Part shown: positions 1 to 5,038 of the stretch, piece by piece
How the letters are laid out: every line of letters starts with the position of its first letter
How positions within the stretch are numbered: position 1 is the first letter of the stretch
Assembly: GCA_964609495.1 (NCBI GenBank)
Contig: CAZSTA010000078.1
Span: forward strand, 1 to 15,093
Direction of reading: 5' to 3'
Source of the DNA: CAZSTA01 sp964609495 [NCBI: uncultured bacterium]
Lineage (GTDB): Bacteria > CAZSTA01
Length of the DNA stretch: 15,093 bases
Program-made: the position numbers and the translations under genes
Notes under the pieces: generated by a model
Database searches by the model: none
Told to the model about the DNA's origin: nothing
The model's input: the letters and a program-made list of their open reading frames with translations, nothing else

Positions 1-151
1 AGAAACTTCCCCTCGGTACTTTGCAGGATATATAATATGATATAATATTAACATTCTATCGTGTAATTTTACAATAATATTCACTCATATATTTATCATA
101 CCACACAACAATCACAAAGGAACTCTTTTGATCAAAGGTATAATTTTTGCT
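1..151. repeat. Left copy of a direct repeat flanking the gvp cluster
   Basis: Bases 1-55 are identical to 14081-14135. After a two-base indel the match continues through ctatcgtgt. It then breaks, because the left copy carries about 30 extra bases, and resumes at 107-151 against 14161-14205 with about five mismatches. The repeat is AT-rich, contains overlapping TATAAT-like boxes (31-36, 41-46, 139-144) and encodes no protein. In both places it lies upstream of a fragment of an HTH regulator gene. It may be a duplicated promoter/leader of a regulator family, or a recombination scar bounding the cassette. It starts at the first base of the window, so its left end is unknown. Confidence 0.9.
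107..151 (+). promoter_or_regulatory. Conserved leader block, possible promoter of the gvpA unit
   Basis: This sub-block is kept between the two leader copies even though the bases just before it are not, which suggests function. It holds the palindrome TTTGATCAAA (127-136) followed by TATAAT (139-144), a good -10 box about 70 bases before the first start codon. No convincing -35 hexamer lies at the right distance, and no sigma-54 -24/-12 pair was found. In the right copy the palindrome is TTTGATTAAA and the box is TATGAT. The promoter role is inferred. Confidence 0.35.
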
Positions 152-213
152 TACTATAGTCGTAGATGCGAGGAAGTGTGTAGTTTGTTGTATTTGGGGA
201 TGAGGAGGCGAGT

Positions 214-418
214 GTGATTAGTAAGGTTGTTTTAACACCCCGGGTTATTGCGGAATACTGCCAGGTAAGTAAGAGCGCAGTTTTAAAGTGGATCAAAGAT
301 AAGTGGTCATTATCGTATTGATGAGGAGAAATTTAGGGACTTCCTTAAGAAATATAATATGCCTATTAAGGAAGAATTTTTTGAACATAAATCTAACCAG
401 AAAGGGGGTGAAGAATAG
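214..418 (+). pseudogene. Damaged excisionase/MerR-type HTH regulator
   Basis: A GTG at 214 with a strong ribosome-binding site (GAGGAGG, 202-208) opens a 35-residue reading frame that stops at 319-321. It encodes the N-terminal helix-turn-helix of the excisionase (HTH_17) type, with the segment AEYCQVSKSAVLKWIKD. A second frame (305-418) resumes the same fold with GHYRIDEEKFRDFLKKYNMP. In intact relatives these parts are joined by about ten wing residues (GKLxAYRTPG-like) that are missing here, so a short deletion removed the wing and shifted the frame. The FLKKYNMP linker is normally followed by a receiver domain in bacterial response regulators; here the frame ends at 416-418, overlapping the gvpA start. 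It may have been the cluster's own regulator. A translation-coupling role for the remnant cannot be excluded. Confidence 0.7.
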
Positions 419-624
419 TGGCAGTAACAACCTCAATGGCTCCTTCAGGGTTAGCAGAGGTTCTCGACCGTATCCTGGATAAGGGTATCGTACTCGATGT
501 TTGGGTTAGAGTCTCTCTACTCGGCCTGGAGATCCTTGCTATTGAAGCAAGGGTAGTTCTTGCCGGTGTCGAGACCTACCTGAAGTATGCTGAAGCGGTT
601 GGCTTAACAGCTCCAGCAGCCTAA
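418..624 (+). CDS. gvpA: Gas vesicle major structural protein GvpA
   Basis: At 68 residues this is a full-length GvpA, the small hydrophobic protein that forms the ribs of the gas vesicle wall. The family core is plain: [20 protein letters not shown], then [20 protein letters not shown] and [14 protein letters not shown]. The GTG at 418 is chosen because it gives the usual MAV start and lies about seven bases after a purine-rich site (aaagggggtg, 401-410). A later ATG (codon 7) would cut the N-terminus. The start overlaps the stop of the HTH remnant by one base. It is the only plain GvpA in the window; the two other GvpA-fold proteins (GvpJ and GvpM types) lie downstream and carry extra domains. 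As the first gene of the cluster, followed by palindromes, it is placed to be expressed more strongly than the genes after it. Confidence 0.97.
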   Translation: MAVTTSMAPSGLAEVLDRILDKGIVLDVWVRVSLLGLEILAIEARVVLAGVETYLKYAEAVGLTAPAA

Positions 625-640
625 AGCTCACCAGGTGGGA

Positions 641-680
641 CTTGCCAAGGTCCCCTTATTTATAAGTGCACCTTGCCAAG
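641..680 (+). promoter_or_regulatory. Paired CTTGCCAAG palindromes after gvpA
   Basis: The nine-base odd palindrome CTTGCCAAG occurs at 641-649 and again at 672-680, with starts 31 bases apart, close to three helical turns. The first copy is also the loop of a small GGGAC/GTCCC stem (637-641 with 650-654). Same-face spacing of two identical palindromes is typical of an operator for a dimeric regulator. The regulator is not identifiable, and RNA processing is an alternative. Confidence 0.45.
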
Positions 681-699
681 TATTCCCTATCTGCTAGTT

Positions 700-727
700 G
701 ATGAACATTCATCATGAATGCTTCATC
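700..727 (+). promoter_or_regulatory. Near-perfect 28-base palindrome before the ribosome-binding site
   Basis: GATGAA (700-705) pairs with TTCATC (722-727), and CATTCAT (706-712) pairs with ATGAATG (714-720), with only base 721 bulged. The structure ends just before the purine-rich site (aaaaggga) of the next gene and swallows an in-frame ATG at 718. No U-tract follows, so a simple Rho-independent terminator is unlikely. It could set the ratio of gvpA to downstream message, hide a ribosome site, or act as an operator. Confidence 0.55.
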
Positions 728-741
728 AAAAGGGAGAAAAA

Positions 742-1449
742 ATGGAGGACTTAGTTTTAGACCTTATCACCTATTATGGGGATAAAGTCTCAACGGTAGA
801 GGAACTAATCACTACTGCTTATTGTGCTATATTAAACTCGGACGAAAATTTTAATGGACTTGATAGAGAGAGGGAAACTCTGAAGATTAGATTATGCGAA
901 ATGCTGGCTAAAAATTGCTCCTTCCGAAGAAAAGATTTCAATAGTTTGATGGAGAAGATCCTTGCCGATTCTGAGACAAAAAGGGTAGCGATTCAGGAAG
1001 AGCAAAATCAGGTTAAGAAGGCTCTGGGGGAATATTTAGCCCAACAGAAAGAGCTAGCAACCTATCTAAAAGGAGAGCTAATAGGATTTGTACAGGGAAA
1101 CTCAGATAGGGGGCATGTTAAGGCAATAATAAATGAAATTAAGAATATGTATAGGGATAGGGGGGAACAAATTTTTGCCCTCCTACGTAATCTTCAGTTG
1201 TATATAGAGACTTTTCAGAAGGAACAGGAGAAGATAAATCATAAATTGCAGCGGCTTGTAGAGAGAGGTGAATCTTTAAAAATAGAAGACCTAAGACAGC
1301 TTGAGGCGGCTAAAAGTCGCGAGGAGAGAAAGGCTGAAAGAAAGCTAAGGCGGGAGGAAGTGGAAGGACTATTAGCTCATTTCAAGCAGGAACGATGGGA
1401 AAGAAGTTTTTATAGGAAAAATAAGAAATCAAAGAAAGGAGGAGAATAA
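742..1449 (+). CDS. Coiled-coil protein of unknown function, between gvpA and the gvpC-like gene
   Basis: A 235-residue, highly charged, mostly helical protein. The ATG at 742 is preferred over the in-frame ATG at 718 because a purine-rich site (aaaaggga) precedes it and the upstream ATG sits inside a palindrome. The first 40 residues are acidic and contain short hydrophobic stretches. A middle segment around LKIRLCEMLAKNCSFRRKDF is followed by long heptad-like helices, and the last 40 residues are very basic and lysine/arginine-rich. There is no signal peptide, membrane segment or catalytic motif. It overlaps the next gene by one base (TAATG), so the two are translationally coupled. Its place suggests a shell-binding or assembly factor like other charged helical Gvp accessories (GvpC, GvpQ or GvpT type), but I cannot assign a family. 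Confidence 0.8.
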   Translation: MEDLVLDLITYYGDKVSTVEELITTAYCAILNSDENFNGLDRERETLKIRLCEMLAKNCSFRRKDFNSLMEKILADSETKRVAIQEEQNQVKKALGEYLAQQKELATYLKGELIGFVQGNSDRGHVKAIINEIKNMYRDRGEQIFALLRNLQLYIETFQKEQEKINHKLQRLVERGESLKIEDLRQLEAAKSREERKAERKLRREEVEGLLAHFKQERWERSFYRKNKKSKKGGE

Positions 1450-2504
1450 TGACTATCGGTCCTGGGATGAGAGAACTTGTGCAGGAAATTACCTCTTCCC
1501 ATAAGGAAAGAACAGAAACAGTTAAGGGAATAAGGGAGGAGGCAAAGCAAATGAGGGAAGAAGCAATGGATTTAATTAGAGATTTTCAAACTACCCGAAG
1601 TAATGAGAGCGTTCAGTTAAAGGAGGAGTTAACAGAGGGAAAAAGAGAAAGGAGCTCTCTTGTTAAAGGGATGCTAGAGGATTTTCAGAATTCAAGGGGA
1701 GAAGAAGCTACTCAAATGCGTAAAGATTTAGCTCAGGGAAGTAGCGAACGTCGTTCTGAAGTTGAGAAATTACAAGAGGATGCCCGGCAAAGCATAAAAG
1801 ATTTTCACGCCCAGCGTAAGGAAGTGGGTACTCAGTTGAGAAAGGATCTTTCTACAAGCACAGCCAATAGAAGATCTGAAGTAAAAGCACTGCTGAGTGA
1901 TGCTCAGGAAATGATAGGGGGATTCCAAAGTTCAAGGGGAGAGGCGAGTTCTGAATTGAGGAAGGAACTTTCTCAGAGCGTATCCAATAACAGGGCTGAG
2001 GTGGAAGACCTCAGGAGAAACGCTAAAGCGTTAGTAAAAGATTTTAATAACACCCGTATAGAGACAGGCAAAGAATTGAAGAATGAACTGACTAAGGATA
2101 AAGCTGAGAGATTATCTGAAGTTAGAAAAATGCGGGATGATTTTCGTAGGATACGCTCGGAAGTGAGAGCAGACTTAAAAGAGGTAGCGGTAGCCTGGCA
2201 GGGATTAACAAAACCTGTAGAAGTAAAGGAAGTTGAAGTAGAAGCTCCTCCCAAAGAAGCAGAGGTTCCTATAGAAGAGGAAACTCCAACGGTAGAAGAA
2301 GTAGTTTCCGAGGAAGGAGAACGGGATTTTGAGTCAGAACTTTTAGCAATTGTCAATCGACATCCCGAAGGAATAACCCTTGTGGAATCAGCTGAGAGAT
2401 TAGGTGTCGCTTCTGTCGTTCTTGGACGAGCCTCTAAGAGTCTCTTGGACAGTGGGAAGATTCGTAAGGAAGATAGATTCTACTTCCCGGTAACAAGCGA
2501 GTAG
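1449..2504 (+). CDS. gvpC: GvpC-like repeat protein with C-terminal winged-helix domain
   Basis: This 351-residue protein has three parts. Residues 1-44 are a charged helix. Residues 45-245 are tandem helical repeats beginning DFQ/DFH/GFQ/DFN/DFR at 45, 78, 118, 158, 198 and 231, so the periods are 33, 40, 40, 40 and 33. The 33-residue period is the hallmark of GvpC, which lies on the outside of the vesicle and stiffens it; 40 is that unit plus one heptad. After an acidic, proline-containing linker (256-292), residues 293-348 form a winged-helix-like domain containing HPEGITLVESAERLGV and a basic GKIRKEDRFYFPV wing. Cyanobacterial GvpC lacks such a domain. A strong ribosome-binding site (aaaggaggag) precedes the ATG, which overlaps the upstream stop. 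The GvpC name rests on repeat periodicity and position, not on clear sequence identity. Confidence 0.8.
   Translation: MTIGPGMRELVQEITSSHKERTETVKGIREEAKQMREEAMDLIRDFQTTRSNESVQLKEELTEGKRERSSLVKGMLEDFQNSRGEEATQMRKDLAQGSSERRSEVEKLQEDARQSIKDFHAQRKEVGTQLRKDLSTSTANRRSEVKALLSDAQEMIGGFQSSRGEASSELRKELSQSVSNNRAEVEDLRRNAKALVKDFNNTRIETGKELKNELTKDKAERLSEVRKMRDDFRRIRSEVRADLKEVAVAWQGLTKPVEVKEVEVEAPPKEAEVPIEEETPTVEEVVSEEGERDFESELLAIVNRHPEGITLVESAERLGVASVVLGRASKSLLDSGKIRKEDRFYFPVTSE
1581..2159 (+). repeat. In-gene 99/120-base repeats of the GvpC-like protein
   Basis: Six units start at 1581, 1680, 1800, 1920, 2040 and 2139, each with an aspartate (or glycine) then phenylalanine. Shared positions are the DF/GF pair, an arginine four residues after the phenylalanine, an L-[RK]-[KN]-[DE]-L-like segment, and R-x-E-V. 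The units are diverged at DNA level, so this is an old protein repeat rather than a recent tandem expansion. Confidence 0.8.
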
Positions 2505-2511
2505 TGATATT

Positions 2512-2913
2512 ATGAAAAGTGAAGCTCTAACAAAAGTAGGAACAGGACGTCAAATTAAAACTGGTCTTGACCTTGCAAGGAGTCAGAGTCAGAGGATAAG
2601 AACTGCCAACTCCCTTTCCCAACCGAAGGAAACTTTTGAATATCTTCAGCACCTAACCGACAGGGATGTGAAAAAGGAACTGCAGAGGGAGAAGATACGT
2701 TTTGCTACTCAGGATGCAGCAGTAGAAAAAGTAAGACGTAGAATTAGTGAATTAAGAGAAAATTTGGCGCGGACTATCAATAGAAACAGAGCTCTTACTG
2801 AATTAAGGCATGAGCTACAAAAGGCCAGATGGGAGGGTAGGGACCCAGTACCGGCGGAGAAAGAAGAGTCAAACCCTGGTCAAAAATTAAATCAGATAGA
2901 AGTGCGATATTAA
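2512..2913 (+). CDS. Small basic coiled-coil protein of unknown function
   Basis: A 133-residue, strongly basic and soluble protein seven bases after the GvpC-like gene. Residues 1-45 are Ser/Thr/Gln-rich and probably loose (GRQIKTGLDLARSQSQRIRT). Residues 45-120 read as one or two amphipathic helices with many Arg-Glu pairs (AVEKVRRRISELRENLARTI). The C-terminus is polar and includes a PVPAEKEES stretch. No enzymatic or metal-binding motif is seen. The ribosome-binding site is weak, so translation probably depends on coupling to the gene before it. Its stop codon lies at the left tip of the hairpin element that follows, so the element may have replaced the original C-terminus. By position it could be another shell-binding or chaperone-like accessory; no family is recognised. 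Confidence 0.7.
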   Translation: MKSEALTKVGTGRQIKTGLDLARSQSQRIRTANSLSQPKETFEYLQHLTDRDVKKELQREKIRFATQDAAVEKVRRRISELRENLARTINRNRALTELRHELQKARWEGRDPVPAEKEESNPGQKLNQIEVRY

Positions 2914-3135
2914 TATTCGCTCATATTGGAGTAGCGTGCTTAGCTAAAGATGTCTTTATTTCATAATCACCCTCCCCTAAACCCCTCCCATCGAGGGAGG
3001 GGAAAATGGGAAGACAGTTCTATCTGGATGTCCCCTCTCCCCTCAGTGGGAGAGGGATAGGGTGAGGGTGAAAATTATTTCTTTCGCTCATTAGATCAGT
3101 CTAGCGCACCTTATGCAAATATGAGCGTTAATATT
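2912..3135. mobile_element. MITE-like palindromic element between unknown gene and gvpN
   Basis: The outer arms aatattcgctcatatt (2912-2927) and aatatgagcgttaatatt (3118-3135) are inverted repeats with one extra base in the right arm. Inside are two GC-rich hairpins: CCCCTCCC/GGGAGGGG (2982-2989 with 2995-3002) and CCCTCTCCC/GGGAGAGGG (3033-3041 with 3048-3056). They form a further imperfect inverted repeat with each other (caccctcccctaaaccc against the complement of gggatagggtgagggtg). There is no coding capacity. The nested palindromes and about 224-base length fit a non-autonomous miniature transposable element or REP/BIME-like unit. The GC-rich hairpins would also weaken read-through into gvpN. 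Confidence 0.65.
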
Positions 3136-3152
3136 AGAAGAGGAGGAGGATT

Positions 3153-4055
3153 ATGCAGGAAGAGCCCACAGTGCTTACTGCCCAACCAAGTGCTGATTTT
3201 GTAGAGACACCTTATATAAAGGAGCTAACAAGTCGGGCTATCGACTATATCAGAGCTGGTTTTCCCGTACACTTCAGCGGCCCAGCAGGGGTAGGAAAAA
3301 CTACATTAGCTTTACATATGGCTGCTAAGCTGGGCCGCCCGATTATATTAATCGGTGGAGACCACGAATTTAATAGTTCTGATCTAGTTGGTGGACTCTA
3401 CGGCTATCGTAGAAGATATACAAAAGACAATTTTATCCGCTCAGTTCTCAAGACTGATGAGAGTATGACTTCCCATTGGATAGACAATCGTCTCACGGTT
3501 GCATGTCAACGTGGACTTACCCTTATCTATGATGAGTTTACCAGATCACGACCAGAGGCAAATAACGTGTTACTCTCTATATTAGAAGAGAAGCTCCTTC
3601 CCCTGCCTGCCGCTAGAGGAGGAGAGAATTACTTAAGGGTACATCCCGATTTTGCAGCTATATTTACCTCTAATCCTGAAGAGTATGCTGGAGTTTACAA
3701 TAGCCAAGATGCCCTACGTGACCGTATGATAGCTATAGAACTGGGTAATTTTGATGAGGAAACAGAAGTTGCTATTACCCAGGCAAAATCTAAGCTTCCC
3801 TTAGAAGACGCCCAGCGGATCGTTAATCTGGTGAGAAAAGTTAGAGAGGTTAAATCGAACAAGCTTACCCCTACCGTAAGAGCATGCATTATGATGGGAA
3901 AGGTATTGAAGTTAAAGGGTGCATCAGCTTTCAGTTATGACCATACTTTTAAGCAGATCTGTCAGGATATCCTTATGCCTGAGATTCCCAAGGAGGAGAG
4001 AGAAAAAATAAGAGAGGTGATAGAGGATGCTCTGCTACTTAAAGGAGGATCATAG
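3153..4055 (+). CDS. gvpN: Gas vesicle protein GvpN (MoxR-type AAA+ ATPase)
   Basis: A 300-residue single-domain AAA+ ATPase, close to the usual GvpN length. Walker A is GPAGVGKT (43-50), Walker B is LIYDEF (124-129) with the DEF of the MoxR/GvpN group, sensor 1 is TSN (172-174), and an arginine-finger-like RDR lies at 189-191. The segment GGDHEFNSSDLVGGLYGYRR is typical of GvpN. The helical lid follows from about 200 on. GvpN is needed for vesicles to grow from small bicones to full size, probably by using ATP to add or thread GvpA or to work with GvpC. The start is fixed by the strong AGGAGGAGG site at 3141-3149. It is separated from the genes before it by the hairpin element and from those after it by 374 bases, so it may be its own transcript. 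Confidence 0.95.
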   Translation: MQEEPTVLTAQPSADFVETPYIKELTSRAIDYIRAGFPVHFSGPAGVGKTTLALHMAAKLGRPIILIGGDHEFNSSDLVGGLYGYRRRYTKDNFIRSVLKTDESMTSHWIDNRLTVACQRGLTLIYDEFTRSRPEANNVLLSILEEKLLPLPAARGGENYLRVHPDFAAIFTSNPEEYAGVYNSQDALRDRMIAIELGNFDEETEVAITQAKSKLPLEDAQRIVNLVRKVREVKSNKLTPTVRACIMMGKVLKLKGASAFSYDHTFKQICQDILMPEIPKEEREKIREVIEDALLLKGGS

Positions 4056-4330
4056 TTTCGCAGTTTTTGAAGATACTAAACTGAAAACTCCGTTTCCAAG
4101 TGGAATTAAGTCTATACTCAGTAGATCGCAATGCTAATATTTTATTCACTAAAGGATACATTTTGTGGTTAAAAATCGTCGAACTTTTTTAGAAAAGGGC
4201 TTGTTTTGTCCAGATTTTGCAGGAAAAAGGACAAAAATTATCCACCTTTGTGATCTAATGATACTTCGTATTAGCTCTGCATAACCGTATTTTGCGGAGC
4301 AAAACCAAATATTTTGGGATAGAGGAGGAT

Positions 4331-4363
4331 ATGTGTAACAAATTCTGCAAAAATTCTTATTAA
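4331..4363 (+). CDS. Ten-residue open frame with an ideal ribosome-binding site
   Basis: AGAGGAGGAT directly precedes an ATG at 4331 that opens the frame MCNKFCKNSY and stops at 4361-4363. The site is as good as those of the real gvp genes, and the frame ends just before the 4368-4405 stem. It could be a leader peptide, the start of a gene since deleted, or chance. Nothing supports a function beyond this arrangement. Confidence 0.2.
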   Translation: MCNKFCKNSY

Positions 4364-4367
4364 TAGT

Positions 4368-4405
4368 AGATTTTTGTATTTATGCTAAGCATAATTGAAA
4401 AATCT
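4368..4405 (+). promoter_or_regulatory. Stem-loop upstream of gvpH
   Basis: AGATTTTT (4368-4375) pairs with AAAAATCT (4398-4405). After a small internal loop the inner palindrome TTATGC-TAA-GCATAA (4380-4394) extends the stem. It ends about 25 bases before the gvpH start. The right side is not followed by a U-tract, so it looks more like an operator or 5' UTR structure than a terminator. Confidence 0.4.
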
Positions 4406-4429
4406 GTGAAAGTATAGAGGTGATAGTAT

Positions 4430-4927
4430 ATGGCTGAAAAGGAAGAGAAGGATAGAATTGAGATAGACTTTTTTGGGGGACTCTTTAAAGAGATTGGGAA
4501 CCTTATTGATCGTGCCTCCAAGATGGGGGAGGAAGGATTTGAAGAAACAGGGGAGATAAAATTCCCCAAGGGAGGTAAGGCAGTATATGGTATTAGTGTA
4601 AGGACTCTAGCAGGTAAGCCAGTAATAGAGAGATTTGGGAATGTGAAGGAGACCTCTAAAGGTCCAGTGGTGGAAGAGGTTAGAGAGCCAATCGTTGATG
4701 TTTTTGACGAAAAAGATCATATCCTTGTTATTGCTGAATTGCCCGGTGTATCGGAAGAGGATATAAAAATCGAAGTTTCTGGAGATGTTTTTAACCTTAC
4801 CGCCTCTAGTAAAGGTAGGAAATATGCTAAGGAGCTCCTTCTGCCGGCTAAAGTAAAAGCAGAGCCCCTTAAGAGTTCCTACCGGAATGGAATTTTAGAA
4901 ATTACATTGGAAAAGATAGAGAGCTAG
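4430..4927 (+). CDS. gvpH: Gas vesicle protein GvpH, Hsp20/alpha-crystallin type
   Basis: A 165-residue protein. Residues 1-80 form a charged N-terminal region with a short hydrophobic patch (DFFGGLFKEIGNLIDRAS). Residues 85-163 form a small-heat-shock-protein fold: VDVFDEKDHILVIAELPGVS, then EDIKIEV, and the closing strand YRNGILEITLEK, which matches the A-x-x-x-GxLxI-like motif of Hsp20. GvpH of haloarchaea has the same architecture and is thought to keep aggregation-prone Gvp proteins soluble. The start follows the site aGAGGTGat (4417-4424). It is the first of three Hsp20-like genes in the cluster and opens the second half of the operon. A plain Hsp20 chaperone is the alternative, but the context favours GvpH. 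Confidence 0.85.
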   Translation: MAEKEEKDRIEIDFFGGLFKEIGNLIDRASKMGEEGFEETGEIKFPKGGKAVYGISVRTLAGKPVIERFGNVKETSKGPVVEEVREPIVDVFDEKDHILVIAELPGVSEEDIKIEVSGDVFNLTASSKGRKYAKELLLPAKVKAEPLKSSYRNGILEITLEKIES

Positions 4928-5000
4928 TGTCAACTTACCCCTACTGATTGTAACACGAAGTATAGACTGAATCAGGAGAGGTTTCCGTGCCTGATTTAAG

Positions 5001-5038
5001 AGGAGGTAAATGAATGGCTATGCGGGCAACCAGGGATG
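5001..5038 (+). repeat. Duplicated ribosome-binding site plus first codons (copy at the CDC48-like gene)
   Basis: These 38 bases match 8262-8299 with only two mismatches. They cover the AGGAGGTAAA ribosome-binding region, the start codon and the first eight codons. The shared peptide MAM[RQ]ATRD belongs to the gvpJ start and is not typical of CDC48 proteins. Confidence 0.85.

Larger units (their letters stand above)
4056..4429 (+). other. Hairpin-rich gene-free stretch between gvpN and gvpH
   Basis: This AT-rich stretch of 374 bases holds no convincing gene but several inverted repeats: TTTTGTCC/GGACAAAA (4204-4211 with 4229-4236), GCTCTGC/GCGGAGC (4274-4280 with 4294-4300) and AGATTTTT/AAAAATCT (4368-4375 with 4398-4405). 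A perfect ribosome-binding site lies at 4321-4329 before a tiny frame. It is the largest gap inside the cluster and the likely place for the end of the gvpA-gvpN transcript and the promoter of the gvpH-onward operon. Confidence 0.6.

Noticed and set aside
1-55. Sigma-54 type -24/-12 promoter in the leader repeat (GGTACTTTGC)
   Set aside because: GG and GC are six bases apart, not the ten needed, although an NtrC-type remnant lies nearby.
718-741. Upstream ATG of the coiled-coil gene as the true start
   Set aside because: It sits inside a strong palindrome without its own ribosome site, while ATG 742 has one at the right distance.
1581-2159. CRISPR-like or satellite DNA repeat
   Set aside because: The periodicity is in protein, the DNA units are diverged, and there are no spacers.
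1973-2356. Minus-strand open frame, serine-rich, 127 codons
   Set aside because: It lies wholly inside the GvpC-like gene, has no ribosome site, and its composition is that of a complement of Lys/Glu-rich repeats.
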